Notes: generated by a model from the letters alone, not told the origin. Counted from the first letter of the stretch, positions 22,790-32,337 are shown. The stretch is DNA of 40,665 nucleotides from JANMZR01 sp031383555 (GCA_031383555.1 JANMZR010000051.1:1-40665), one strand, 5' to 3'. Numbers and translations are program-made.

Positions 22790-24238
22790 ATGCTTACATT
22801 AATCTTAATTCTTTTACCATTATTAACTGGAGCTGGCATTTGGCTTATTAAAGGTAATATATCAAAGGAGTTGGCATTGTTATCATCAATTGGAGTTTTC
22901 TTACTTGGTATTTACCTAGTTTTCAATTTTTCGGCAACTGTAGAAAGTCAATTTTCAGCCAATTATAGGTGGATTTCTGGTTCCAATATTAATTTTTCAG
23001 TAGGGATAGATGGCATAAGTATTATTTTAATATTACTTACTACATTACTTGTTCCTTTAATTGTTCTTTCCACATTCGACAAAAAAATAGAAAACCCCGC
23101 CTTATTTTATGGCCTAATTTTAATGATGGAATCAGCTTTGATCGGTGTATTTACAGCTAAAGATGTTTTCCTTTTCTACTTCTTTTTTGAAGTGGCTTTA
23201 ATTCCTATTTATTTTATTGCAGCCATTTGGGGTGGTGAAAATAGAATAAAGGTCACCTTCAAGTTTTTGGTTTACACAATTTTTGGTTCTCTTTTTATGC
23301 TTTTGGCTTTAGTTTATTTGTATTACCAAACACCAGGTGGGCATTCAGCCAATATTGTTGATTTGTATAAATTGAATTTAAATGCCACACAGCAATCATT
23401 TATTTTTGGTGCTATATTTTTAGCTTTTGCCATAAAAATGCCTTTGTTCCCTTTTCATACTTGGCAACCAGATACTTATGTGGAAGCACCATCGGCGGGA
23501 ACCATGCTTTTATCAGGAATTATGTTAAAAATGGGAACCTATGGCCTTATTAGAATATTGTTGCCAACCGTACCAATGGCGCTAAAACAATGGGGGTATA
23601 TTGCAATAATATTGAGTATAATTGGAATTATTTATGGCTCAGTTATAGCCATTAGGCAAGACAATATGAAGAGGTTAATTGCCTACTCTTCCTTTGCACA
23701 CGTTGGTTTAATGGCCGCTGGCATATTTTCAGCAACACAATCGGGTATTCAGGGCTCACTCATTCAAATGCTAGCACATGGTATTAACGTGGTTGGTTTG
23801 TTTTTCATTGCCGAAATAATATTCAGACGAACCCAAACACATGACATTAGCAAATTGGGGGCAATTACTAAAAATACACCAAATTTGACAGTTTACTTCA
23901 TAATAATTATGCTAGGTTCAGTGGCTCTACCACTAACTAACGGGTTTGTAGGTGAGTTTTTATTGTTAAAAGGGGTTTACGAATACAACGCTTGGGCTGG
24001 TACAATTGCAGGCTTAACTATAATATTGGGTGCTATTTATATGTTAAGAATGGTGCAAAAGTCTATGTTTGGTGGCTCAAGTGAACTTACTGATTCTTTT
24101 CTTGACCTAAGTTTTTCTGAAAAAGCAACACTCTTACCTATTGCTATTTTAATTATTTTCTTTGGAATAGCTCCTAATTTACTATTAAAATTAACAGAAC
24201 CAGCTGTAAATCAGCTATTAACAATAATAAATAGATAA
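22790..24238 (+). CDS. nuoM: NADH-quinone oxidoreductase subunit M
   Basis: This 482-residue antiporter-like subunit lies next to NuoL in the membrane arm of complex I. The core signatures are FYFFFEVALIPIYFI (helix-5 glutamate), KMPLFPFHTWQPDTYVEAPS and MKRLIAYSSFAHVGLMAAGI. About 14 helices are visible. It is spaced 55 bases after nuoL. Length is normal. Confidence 0.97.
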   Translation: MLTLILILLPLLTGAGIWLIKGNISKELALLSSIGVFLLGIYLVFNFSATVESQFSANYRWISGSNINFSVGIDGISIILILLTTLLVPLIVLSTFDKKIENPALFYGLILMMESALIGVFTAKDVFLFYFFFEVALIPIYFIAAIWGGENRIKVTFKFLVYTIFGSLFMLLALVYLYYQTPGGHSANIVDLYKLNLNATQQSFIFGAIFLAFAIKMPLFPFHTWQPDTYVEAPSAGTMLLSGIMLKMGTYGLIRILLPTVPMALKQWGYIAIILSIIGIIYGSVIAIRQDNMKRLIAYSSFAHVGLMAAGIFSATQSGIQGSLIQMLAHGINVVGLFFIAEIIFRRTQTHDISKLGAITKNTPNLTVYFIIIMLGSVALPLTNGFVGEFLLLKGVYEYNAWAGTIAGLTIILGAIYMLRMVQKSMFGGSSELTDSFLDLSFSEKATLLPIAILIIFFGIAPNLLLKLTEPAVNQLLTIINR

Positions 24239-24249
24239 AATTTGTTTTG

Positions 24250-24280
24250 CCACAAAGGCAATACAATAAAAGATTTAAAT
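24250..24280 (+). repeat. copy of a dispersed CCACAAAGGCA repeat before nuoN
   Basis: CCACAAAGGCA (24250-24260) is followed after seven bases by AAAAGATTTAAAT. A second copy in opposite orientation, CCACATAGGCA then CAAAGATTTAAT, lies at 38889-38921 upstream of the PqqD-like gene. Confidence 0.6.
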
Positions 24281-24334
24281 AAAATTCCATCCATGCCAAA
24301 CGTGCAATATGGAAATTTTTAATGTTTTTTTAGA

Positions 24335-25729
24335 ATGAATGCTATTATAGCCCTTTCAATTTTCGGAATTATCAATCTGTTTTTAGGATTTCTTGAAAAC
24401 CGTAAATTATTAATTTATTCAACATTAATATTTATATTAATTGCCATAGGGCTCAACTTTCTCGATTGGAATAAAGACTACCTTTGGTTCAATAATATGC
24501 TAAGGACCAATAATTTAACATTGAATTTTTCCAATATAATATTGATTGGAGGATTAATGGTGGTTGGTATTTCACGCCATTTTGGTGAGGATAAGGAGCA
24601 TAGCCACCCAGCCGAATATTACTCAATTATGCTTTTTTCTTTGGCAGGGGCCATCATGATGACAAATTACGAAAACTTACTCATGCTTTTTATTGGTATC
24701 GAGGTGCTTTCAGTTTCAATGTACGTGCTTACGGGCAGTGAAAAAAGAAATTTCAGATCAAATGAAGCTGCTTTAAAATATTTTTTGATGGGTGCATTTG
24801 CCACAGGAATATTATTATTTGGAATTACGCTTGTATACGGAGCCACAAGTAGTTTTAATATCTACACTATTGGCAATGAAATTGCTACAAAAGGTGCCTT
24901 TATGGGCTCAATGGTATACATTGGTATTTCATTATTGTTAATTGGTCTCTTATTTAAAGTGTCTATTGCACCTTTTCACTTCTGGACACCCGACGTTTAT
25001 GAAGGTGCCCCAAGTATTTTCACTGCCTTTATGAGTACAGTAGTTAAAACAGCTGGTTTTGCAGCTATTTATAGAATTACCACAATTTCATTTGACAGTA
25101 ACCATAAATATTGGTGGTCGTTTTTCATAATTCTAACTGTACTTACTTTGCTTATAAGCAATATAACGGCTGTTTACCAAAAGAGCTTTAAAAGAATGAT
25201 GGCCTACTCAAGCATTTCACATGCAGCCTATTTGTTAATTCCAATCATTGCAAAAACAGAAGCTTCGGCCTCATCCATATTGTTTTATTCATTATCCTAT
25301 ACATTAGCGACTATCACAGCTTTTGGTGTATTTATATTGGTTTCTGAATCAAATGTGAAAGATGGTAAACCGAACGAAGAGTTTTCAATTTTCAATGGAT
25401 TAGCCAAAAACAATCCACTTTTAGCCATTTGCTTAACTATTTCTATGCTTTCATTAGCAGGAATACCTTTAACAGCTGGGTTTTGGGGCAAATTCTTTGT
25501 GTTTTCAAATGCAATTGAACGTAAAATCATTTGGTTATTGATCTATGCCGTGTTAATGTCGGCCATTGGCATCTATTATTATTTTAGGCCAATTATAAAT
25601 TCTTATATGAAAGAAGGCCCGAATCAAGTGATTCAAATTCCAATGCTTTACAAATTAGTTTTAATAGTTTGTGCTTCCGGAACACTTCTTTTTGGCCTAT
25701 TGCCTGATCTTCTAAAATCAATATTTTAA
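24335..25729 (+). CDS. nuoN: NADH-quinone oxidoreductase subunit N
   Basis: This 464-residue antiporter-like subunit of complex I sits closest to NuoK. The motifs NLLMLFIGIEVLSVSMYVL (helix-5 glutamate), VSIAPFHFWTPDVYEGAPS and FKRMMAYSSISHAAYLLIPI are present. There are about 13-14 helices and length is normal. It lies 96 bases after nuoM, the widest gap in the run, and that gap contains the CCACAAAGGCA repeat. The GtrA-family gene follows after 15 bases. Confidence 0.96.
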   Translation: MNAIIALSIFGIINLFLGFLENRKLLIYSTLIFILIAIGLNFLDWNKDYLWFNNMLRTNNLTLNFSNIILIGGLMVVGISRHFGEDKEHSHPAEYYSIMLFSLAGAIMMTNYENLLMLFIGIEVLSVSMYVLTGSEKRNFRSNEAALKYFLMGAFATGILLFGITLVYGATSSFNIYTIGNEIATKGAFMGSMVYIGISLLLIGLLFKVSIAPFHFWTPDVYEGAPSIFTAFMSTVVKTAGFAAIYRITTISFDSNHKYWWSFFIILTVLTLLISNITAVYQKSFKRMMAYSSISHAAYLLIPIIAKTEASASSILFYSLSYTLATITAFGVFILVSESNVKDGKPNEEFSIFNGLAKNNPLLAICLTISMLSLAGIPLTAGFWGKFFVFSNAIERKIIWLLIYAVLMSAIGIYYYFRPIINSYMKEGPNQVIQIPMLYKLVLIVCASGTLLFGLLPDLLKSIF

Positions 25730-25744
25730 AAAAAACCAAATGTT

Positions 25745-26239
25745 TTGAATCAAAATAAGAAAAACCTATTCAATAAAAAAGATTTATTAGCTTACTTTTT
25801 GGTAGCTGGAACTGGTGCAATTGTACAATTAGTGGCTGGTAGTTTGTTACAAGATTGGTTTTCAATAAGTTATACTTGGTCTGTGCCTTTGGCTTATTTA
25901 GTTTCAATAGTAGTTGGTTTTATCCTTACAAAACTATTCGCTTTTGATAGTAGAAATACTGAAAAGACCAAACGAGAAATGGTCAAATTTATTCTAGTGA
26001 GTATTTTTTCTGGTTTTATAATGTGGGGTACCGCCCTTTTTACATTGAAAATATTAGACTTTATAAATCCCAATCTAGCCGTATTAATCCCATTTAGTGC
26101 AAAAGAAGTACATTTGGATCAATTGTTGAGTAGTATTTGTGGCATGGGATTTAGTTTTATTTCAAACTTTTATTTACATAAAACATTTACATTTAAAAGT
26201 ACAGGGTTTTATGATAGGCTAAAATTAATAATTAAATAA
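25745..26239 (+). CDS. GtrA-family membrane protein
   Basis: This 164-residue protein has four hydrophobic segments and the GtrA pattern: FLVAGTGAIVQLVAGSLL near the start, then AYLVSIVVGFILTKLFAF, and the end GMGFSFISNFYLHKTFTF. GtrA proteins are thought to flip polyprenyl-linked sugars across the membrane, often with a GT2 glycosyltransferase. The nearest such enzyme here is at 37.2 kb. No ATG exists before residue 79, so the TTG at 25745 is the likely start. It sits 15 bases behind nuoN, probably in the same transcript, with no obvious functional link to complex I. Confidence 0.85.
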   Translation: MNQNKKNLFNKKDLLAYFLVAGTGAIVQLVAGSLLQDWFSISYTWSVPLAYLVSIVVGFILTKLFAFDSRNTEKTKREMVKFILVSIFSGFIMWGTALFTLKILDFINPNLAVLIPFSAKEVHLDQLLSSICGMGFSFISNFYLHKTFTFKSTGFYDRLKLIIK

Positions 26240-26437
26240 AAAAAGAATCTGATTTTTACCGATAAATATTGAAATATTTGAACTTAATAATCAACAACAT
26301 TTTTAAAAAAAAGGATAATTCAAATAAAAGTAAAAAACTCTAAATTTGTATTATTTCACGAAATACAGTAAGAATATCGAGGATTATCTAAATATTTTTG
26401 AATTTTTCTTAGAAAAATAAAAAAAAATTAGGCAAAT

Positions 26438-26470
26438 TTTGTTGGATTATTAAAAAAGCTATTACCTTTG
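26438..26470 (+). promoter_or_regulatory. strong promoter of the small lipoprotein gene
   Basis: TTTTG followed by TTG (26438-26444) and TACCTTTG at 26463-26470 form a full Bacteroidota promoter with 18-21 bases of spacing. The start codon is 38 bases downstream of the -7 box. Confidence 0.7.
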
Positions 26471-26508
26471 CAACTCGAACTTTTTAACAATTCACAATAA
26501 CAAAAAAA

Positions 26509-26694
26509 ATGAAAAAAGTATTTGCTTTATTATTCGTTGCTGGTATGTTCACACTAGCCTCTTGCGACAGCAAGAAAACTGAAGAAGCTGTTGATTCTAC
26601 TACTGCTGTATTAGATTCTGCTGCTACAATGGTTGACTCAGCTTCAGCTGTAGTTGATTCTGCTACTGCAGTAGTTGATTCAGTTGCGAAGTAA
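26509..26694 (+). CDS. tiny lipoprotein with heptad repeats
   Basis: This 61-residue protein has a lipoprotein signal with lipobox LASC (lipidated Cys19). The mature part is almost entirely five 7-residue units: VDSTTAV, LDSAATM, VDSASAV, VDSATAV and the shortened VDSVAK (residues 28-61). Val or Leu occupies the first position and mostly Ala the fourth, as in an alanine-type coiled coil, and the last residue is Lys. The DNA shows the matching 21-base period. Its own promoter and terminator make it an isolated, probably highly expressed gene. Function is unknown. The reverse strand is also open here, but it lacks these signals. Confidence 0.85.
   Translation: MKKVFALLFVAGMFTLASCDSKKTEEAVDSTTAVLDSAATMVDSASAVVDSATAVVDSVAK
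26590..26691 (+). repeat. 21-base imperfect tandem repeat encoding VDSxxxV heptads
   Basis: Four full units (26590-26610, 26611-26631, 26632-26652, 26653-26673) and a partial fifth encode the heptads. Third codon positions vary (gat/gac, gct/gca), so selection on the protein rather than recent duplication keeps the pattern. Confidence 0.85.
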
Positions 26695-26724
26695 TTTATT
26701 ACTTCCAAAAAGGAACAAAAGAAG

Positions 26725-26748
26725 AGCCTTATTTTTAAGGCTTTTTTT
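26725..26748 (+). terminator. rho-independent terminator of the lipoprotein gene
   Basis: AGCCTT (26725-26730) pairs with AAGGCT (26737-26742) across a six-base loop, and seven T end at 26748. The stem can be extended outward by A-T pairs. Confidence 0.85.
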
Positions 26749-26866
26749 ATGCCCTTTTTTTTACAACTTTAATTATTTCAAATAAAATACTATCATTTTA
26801 AATTTGATTCACGCTCTCAAATGAATAATTGATTAATTTTACCCTTAAATTATTGCAATTATTTAA

Positions 26867-27475
26867 ATGACAGAAAAAGAACTTAAAATATTTGAGAAAT
26901 ATTTGCCTGAACCAACTGTTCATTATTGCTCAAGGCTATGGAGCCATCATAAATTTAGCCTAAAAATTACTAAGCCAAGAAGTTCAAAATTGGGCGATTA
27001 TTGCTTTTGCCGAAGAAATGGGCACTCAATTTCGGTTAATTCAAATCTGAATAGATACTCATTTTTAATTACTTATCTGCACGAAGTGGCCCACTTATTG
27101 GTACAAAAAAGTAATATAAGAAGAAAGTTGCCACACGGAAAGGAATGGAAGGATGCATTCAGAGGTCTTTTGGTGCCAGTTATGAACGAACAGGTATTTC
27201 CTAATGATATTTTAGCTGCCTTAAATATTTATTATACTAACCCAGCTGCTTCCACGGGTAGTCATAGTTTATTATCTCAAGCTTTGAGATTGTATGACGA
27301 ACAACTAGAGGGTTTTGCCCAGCTCGCTTTTTTAGATGAAAACGAAGTATTCCAACTAAATGGCCGCCTATTCTCGAAAGGCCCTATGAGGCGAACCCGT
27401 TATTTTTGCAAAGAAATAACCACTGGAAAAAATTATATTATTCTTGGTAGAGCTTTGGTTGAAAAAATTGGATAA
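26867..27475 (+). CDS. SprT-like zinc metalloprotease-fold protein
   Basis: This 202-residue protein has the zinc motif HEVAH at 72-76 (catalytic Glu73) and a third likely ligand, His90, in KLPHGKEWKDAF. That spacing is typical of SprT/Spartan-like domains. The N-terminal part (YCSRLWSHHKFSLKITKPRS) matches the start of the fold. The C-terminal region contains few cysteines and no full zinc ribbon. Eukaryotic Spartan cleaves DNA-protein crosslinks; the role of bacterial members is unclear. It stands 63 bases before porU, possibly in the same transcript. Confidence 0.82.
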   Translation: MTEKELKIFEKYLPEPTVHYCSRLWSHHKFSLKITKPRSSKLGDYCFCRRNGHSISVNSNLNRYSFLITYLHEVAHLLVQKSNIRRKLPHGKEWKDAFRGLLVPVMNEQVFPNDILAALNIYYTNPAASTGSHSLLSQALRLYDEQLEGFAQLAFLDENEVFQLNGRLFSKGPMRRTRYFCKEITTGKNYIILGRALVEKIG

Positions 27476-27537
27476 TAATGCAAGAATTCGAATAATTAAG
27501 AGTTATAATCATAATAGATTATTCATCAAAAGTTTTC

Positions 27538-30500
27538 ATGAAAAATTTACCATTATTAATTTTTCTTTGCTTCTTTAACAGGCTACTTCTTTCGCAAATA
27601 GCGCCACTTGAATATGGGTTAGTTTTCAAAATTGGGCTAATAAAAAGTGGTGTTTATAAAATTGATGGTAGTTACTTAAGAAAATCAGGAATTGATATTT
27701 CAAAAATTAACCCTAAAAATATCCATGTATTTGGCAATGGAGCAGGTATGTTGCCACAAATTAATGCGGCAAAAAGACCAGAAGGATTAATTGAGAATGC
27801 AATTCTTTTGGTTGGCGAGAATGATAATAAATTTGATGCCACTGATTATATTTTGTTTTTTGGAGAAGGGCCACACAAAACCAATTATAATATTACAAAC
27901 CAATCTATTTCTCAAAAAACACATTTATATTCCGATTCCAGCTTCTATTTTTTAATTTTCAATAATTTACCTGGCTTGAGAGTTGAAAATTCACTAAATG
28001 AATTGACAAAAACTGGTGAAACTATTGGTTCATTTGATGACTATTATTACCATGAATTGGAGCAACGTAACATAAATGGTAATAGGAAAATTGGCGAATC
28101 TGGCAAGTCAGGCAGAGAGTGGTTTGGAGAAGAGCTTAGTGAAAATACAACATTGAATCGTATTTTTGACCTTAAAATAAGCAATGTTGTACCCAATTCA
28201 AAAGTACAAATAAATACAGGAGTTGTAGGAGCTACACAAAATGGTAGCAGTAATTTCAATGTTTTTATTAACGATAAATTGATACAACAGATTGAAACAG
28301 AAGCAATTTATAGTTATGAATATGGAGCCAATGGAGCCTTTAATTCGCAAAAAAAGGAATTTCAAATTGAAAATCCTTCAAATCTAAAAGTGGAAATTAA
28401 GCTTTTAGATAGCCCTGATAATTATACCTTAGGTTATCTTGATTATTTTGGAATTCAAATAAAAAGGAATCTTATATTTGAAGCAAATCAATTTCAATTT
28501 ACATCATTTGAAAGTACAATCAACGATTATTCCATTTTTCAAATTAAAAATAATGAGCCAATAATTATTTGGGATATTACAAATCCGCATAAGCCTAAAA
28601 ATCAATTATATACCATTCAAAATGGATCCTCTTTTACAACATATACAAAAAATATTTTGAAAAACTTTCAGATTTTTTCTGAAAAAAGCTTTTTTACCAT
28701 AGGTTCAATTAAAAAAATACCTAACCAAAACTTACGAGCATATAACTCGCCAGAATTATTAATTGTAACTACTAAAAAATTTAAGGCAGCGGCTCAAAAA
28801 CTAGCCGATCATCGAGCAATAAATGATAAAATAATATCGGAAGTAGTTGACATCGAGGAAATTTACAATGAATTTTCATCAGGCATGGTGGATGTAACTG
28901 CGATTAGAGATTTTGCAAAATTTCTTTATGATAAACATAGCAATAAGTTAAAATACCTACTAATTTTCGCCGATGCATCATATGATATTAGAAATAAAGA
29001 GGGAGATTTGGCGATAAAAAAGATTTTGCCAGATTTAATACCGGCCTACCAAAGCTACGAATCGCTTGACAATGTAAAAAGTTATTCATCGGAAGACTAT
29101 TATGGCTTTTTGGAAAACCATGAAGGTGAATGGCTAGAAACTTTAAACAATGATGATAATCATACTTTGGATATTGGCGTTGGTCGTATTCCAGTGAAAA
29201 CAACCGAAGAGGCAGATGGTGTTGTTGAAAAATTAATATATTATGATTCAAAACAAAATACGCTCGGAAATTGGCGTACCAAAATAGCTTTAACTTCAGA
29301 CGATGGCGATTATAATATGCACCAGAATGATTCAGAAGATCTAGCCGAAATTGTAAAAATCAGAAACAACAACTTTCGTCCTGAGAAAATATACGTTGAT
29401 GCATTCCCACGACTTTCAGGAAATCTTAATGGGAAATTGAGCCCAGAAGGATCAAAGAAAATCTCAAATACCTTTAAAGAAGGGGCCTTAATTTTTAATT
29501 ATATTGGCCATGGAGGTGTTAAAAACCTTTCTGATGAAAAAATATTAACAAGAGAAGACCTTGCCAGCTGGCGAAATATTGACAATATGCCACTAATGGT
29601 TACAGCTACATGTCAATTTGGGCGCTATGATGATGCTGGAGAAATTTCTGGTGCTGAAAAAGCTATCTTAAACCCAAATGGAGGTGCAATTGCTCTTCTC
29701 ACCACAACAAGACCCGTATATTCTAATAGCAATAAAAGTATAAATGAGGCCTTTTATAAGGCTGTATTCGAGCCAGTTAACGGCTCAACACCGAGACTTG
29801 GTGATATATTAATGGCTACCAAAAATAATAGTTTTGAGTATGTAAATAATCGAAATTTTACGCTATTAGGTGACCCTTCTATGAAATTGGCTTACCCTGA
29901 ACATAAAATTGCAATTACGAAAATAAATAAAATCACAGTTTCTGAAAAAATAGATACATTAAGAGCATTAGAAAAAGTGGAAATTGAGGGAGAAATAAAA
30001 GATTATAAAGAAAATAATTTATTGCAAAAATTTACAGGAAAAGTTACAATTAAAATATTTGATAAAGAAACGACTTTACGAACGCTAGGAAATAACGCCA
30101 ACTTGCCAATGAATTATAAAGAATATAATGATAAAATATTTGAAAGTGAAGCTACTGTAAAAAATGGTGTTTTTAAGATTTCATTTATAATTCCAAAAGA
30201 TATTCAGTATAAATACGGTAAAGGGCGCATAGAAATGTATGCATATAACGATTCTAAAGATGAAGATGCATTTGGTATATTTAATAGCTTCGTTATTGGA
30301 GGCTCACAAAACACAATAATTTCGGATAAAAACCCTCCAATAATTTCAGCCTACTTAAATGAACCTGAGTTTAAAAATGGAAATACCGTAAGCCAAAACC
30401 CAATTTTATTTGCTAATTTGAAAGATGATAACGGCATTAACATTAATCAATCAGCTATAGGTCATGAGATTTTAGCTGTACTTGATGGTAAAACAAATTT

Positions 30501-30981
30501 TATTTTAAATAATTATATATCGCCAGTTTTGGATAATCCAAAGGAATATAACCTAAAGTTTCAGTTTCAAAAACTTTCAATAGGTAATCATAAATTAGTG
30601 TTTACTGCTTGGGATATTTATAATAATTCCTATGATATATCGTTGGAGTTTGTAGTAAAAGAAAGTAAATCTGGTCAATTGAATAATTTTTTCAACTTTC
30701 CAAACCCAGTTATTGATAATACATCATTATCAATTGATCATAACTTTATTGATGAAAATTTAAATGCAAATATTTCTGTTTTTAATTTATCCGGAAAATT
30801 AATTAAAAGCCTTACTTACAATATAATTGAAGCTGAGTCTCCATTAATTATAAATTTACCTATAAAAAGTCTAAATTTCGGCGTACTATCAAGAGGAATA
30901 TACCCTATTGCTGTTGAATTAAAATCTGAAAAATCAAATAAAACTGCCTCTGGTGCCAGCAAATTAATTGTAATAGACTGA
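27538..30981 (+). CDS. porU: type IX secretion system C-terminal signal peptidase/sortase PorU
   Basis: This 1147-residue gingipain-like (C25) protein acts on the cell surface, removing C-terminal domains of secreted proteins and attaching cargo to A-LPS. A signal peptide is present (LPLLIFLCFFNRLLLSQ). The catalytic pair is His658 in YIGHGG and Cys692 in TATCQFG, close to the known Cys690 of Porphyromonas gingivalis PorU. The region LPDLIPAYQSYES before it is also typical. The end, from about residue 1052 (FNFPNPVIDNTSLSIDHN), is a type IX sorting-type beta domain. porV follows directly, as in other Bacteroidota. Confidence 0.95.
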   Translation: MKNLPLLIFLCFFNRLLLSQIAPLEYGLVFKIGLIKSGVYKIDGSYLRKSGIDISKINPKNIHVFGNGAGMLPQINAAKRPEGLIENAILLVGENDNKFDATDYILFFGEGPHKTNYNITNQSISQKTHLYSDSSFYFLIFNNLPGLRVENSLNELTKTGETIGSFDDYYYHELEQRNINGNRKIGESGKSGREWFGEELSENTTLNRIFDLKISNVVPNSKVQINTGVVGATQNGSSNFNVFINDKLIQQIETEAIYSYEYGANGAFNSQKKEFQIENPSNLKVEIKLLDSPDNYTLGYLDYFGIQIKRNLIFEANQFQFTSFESTINDYSIFQIKNNEPIIIWDITNPHKPKNQLYTIQNGSSFTTYTKNILKNFQIFSEKSFFTIGSIKKIPNQNLRAYNSPELLIVTTKKFKAAAQKLADHRAINDKIISEVVDIEEIYNEFSSGMVDVTAIRDFAKFLYDKHSNKLKYLLIFADASYDIRNKEGDLAIKKILPDLIPAYQSYESLDNVKSYSSEDYYGFLENHEGEWLETLNNDDNHTLDIGVGRIPVKTTEEADGVVEKLIYYDSKQNTLGNWRTKIALTSDDGDYNMHQNDSEDLAEIVKIRNNNFRPEKIYVDAFPRLSGNLNGKLSPEGSKKISNTFKEGALIFNYIGHGGVKNLSDEKILTREDLASWRNIDNMPLMVTATCQFGRYDDAGEISGAEKAILNPNGGAIALLTTTRPVYSNSNKSINEAFYKAVFEPVNGSTPRLGDILMATKNNSFEYVNNRNFTLLGDPSMKLAYPEHKIAITKINKITVSEKIDTLRALEKVEIEGEIKDYKENNLLQKFTGKVTIKIFDKETTLRTLGNNANLPMNYKEYNDKIFESEATVKNGVFKISFIIPKDIQYKYGKGRIEMYAYNDSKDEDAFGIFNSFVIGGSQNTIISDKNPPIISAYLNEPEFKNGNTVSQNPILFANLKDDNGININQSAIGHEILAVLDGKTNFILNNYISPVLDNPKEYNLKFQFQKLSIGNHKLVFTAWDIYNNSYDISLEFVVKESKSGQLNNFFNFPNPVIDNTSLSIDHNFIDENLNANISVFNLSGKLIKSLTYNIIEAESPLIINLPIKSLNFGVLSRGIYPIAVELKSEKSNKTASGASKLIVID

Positions 30982-30997
30982 ATTTTAACTAAATTTG
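30968..30997 (+). promoter_or_regulatory. promoter of porV
   Basis: TTG at 30968-30970, a 19-base spacer and TAAATTTG at 30990-30997 match the Bacteroidota promoter fully. The -33 element lies in the last codons of porU. The leader before porV would be about 75 bases. porV can therefore be transcribed separately from porU. Confidence 0.6.
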
Positions 30998-31078
30998 TTT
31001 TTTTTAAAAGACCTATTGAAAAATTATACTTATTACCGACTTCCTAACGTTATTTTCTAACATAATTTATAAAAAAAG

Positions 31079-32275
31079 ATGCATAGCCTATCAAAAGGAT
31101 TCTTAATTTTAGTTTTTATTTTTACCACAATCTTTAGTACTTTTTCACAATTAATTGGCACAAATGCGGGTAATAGAGTGCCTTTGCCTGCGGCTCCTTT
31201 TTTATCAATTCCTCCTGATGCACGTGCTGCTGGTATGGGCGATGTAGGTGCTGCTACTACACCTGATGCCAATTCAACTTTCTGGAATCCAGCAAAACTA
31301 GCCTTTATCGAGCAACCTAATGGAGTTTCATTGTCATACACTCCTTGGTTACGCAATTTGGTAAACGATATGTCATTGTCATATTTAACAGGCTTTTACA
31401 AAATTGATAAAAATTCAACAATTGCTGGTACTATCAATTATTTTGACTTGGGTTTTATACAATTTACTAACTCACAGGGTGCTCCTACTGGCGATTATTA
31501 TTCAAAAGAATTTGGTGCTTCTGCTTCATATGCTAGAAAATTATCTTCAAATATAAGCGTTGGCGTAAGTTTGAGGTATATAATTTCAGACCTTACTGGC
31601 ACTTTGGTTGTAAATGGGAATACCACAAAACCCGGCACATCAGCTTCTGGTGATATTTCAATATACCGGAGCCCAAAAAATACTGGAAAACCACTTACAT
31701 GGGCTTGGGGTGGTAATATTTCTAATTTAGGAGGTAAAATTAATTATGGTGGTGCAGGTGGCAAGTATTTTATTCCAACAAATTTAAGAGTTGGAACATC
31801 GACCAGTTATAAAAAATCTGCTTTTAACCGTCTCTCAGTTAGTTTAGACTTGAATAAGTTTATGATTCCTACACCTCCTGCACGTGACGACAATAATAAA
31901 ATTGTAAAAGGGCGGGACATAAACGATGGCTCAGCTTTAGGCAGAATATTCGGCTCATTCAATGATGCACCAGATGGTTTTGCTGAGGAATTAAAAGAAA
32001 TTACATGGAGCTTAGGTGCTGAATACGCTTATAAAGAGCAGTTTATGTTTAGAGCAGGGTACTTTTATGAAAATAAAATAAAAGGTGGTCGTACATATAT
32101 GACTGCAGGCTTTGGAGCAAAATTTTCTGATAAATATACTTTTGATTTTGCCTACCTTTTTCAACCCCAGCAATCGGGTAACACGAGTCCTTTAAACAAT
32201 ACATTAAGGTTTACTTTAGGCGTATTTTTTGATAAAAAGACCAAATCGACATCAGATGAACCTAATTTAAATTAA
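31079..32275 (+). CDS. porV: type IX secretion system outer-membrane protein PorV
   Basis: This 398-residue FadL-like beta barrel shuttles cargo from the SprA translocon to PorU. The signal peptide is FLILVFIFTTIFSTFSQ. The mature protein opens with the PorV hallmark PFLSIPPDARAAGMGDVGAA, followed by NSTFWNPAKLAF. Many alternating amphipathic strands follow, ending in an aromatic-rich strand (FTLGVFFDKK). The length is close to known PorV/LptO proteins. A terminator lies 39 bases downstream. Confidence 0.95.
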   Translation: MHSLSKGFLILVFIFTTIFSTFSQLIGTNAGNRVPLPAAPFLSIPPDARAAGMGDVGAATTPDANSTFWNPAKLAFIEQPNGVSLSYTPWLRNLVNDMSLSYLTGFYKIDKNSTIAGTINYFDLGFIQFTNSQGAPTGDYYSKEFGASASYARKLSSNISVGVSLRYIISDLTGTLVVNGNTTKPGTSASGDISIYRSPKNTGKPLTWAWGGNISNLGGKINYGGAGGKYFIPTNLRVGTSTSYKKSAFNRLSVSLDLNKFMIPTPPARDDNNKIVKGRDINDGSALGRIFGSFNDAPDGFAEELKEITWSLGAEYAYKEQFMFRAGYFYENKIKGGRTYMTAGFGAKFSDKYTFDFAYLFQPQQSGNTSPLNNTLRFTLGVFFDKKTKSTSDEPNLN

Positions 32276-32313
32276 GGTACATTTGACAAAAATATAAAAA
32301 ATTAAGCTTTTGG

Positions 32314-32337
32314 TGGCACCTGAATGGGTGCCATTTT
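32314..32337 (+). terminator. rho-independent terminator of porV
   Basis: TGGCACC (32314-32320) pairs with GGTGCCA (32327-32333) around TGAATG, followed by TTTT. It supports the ATG at 32364, not an upstream TTG at 32310, as the start of the next gene. Confidence 0.8.

Noticed and set aside
24250..24280. Operator for nuoN
   Set aside because: The matching copy at 38889-38921 is in opposite orientation and upstream of an unrelated operon, so a dispersed repeat is the simpler reading.
26484..26708. 74-codon reverse-strand frame opposite the small lipoprotein
   Set aside because: It mirrors the forward 21-base repeats; the forward frame has a lipobox, promoter and terminator, while the reverse frame has none.
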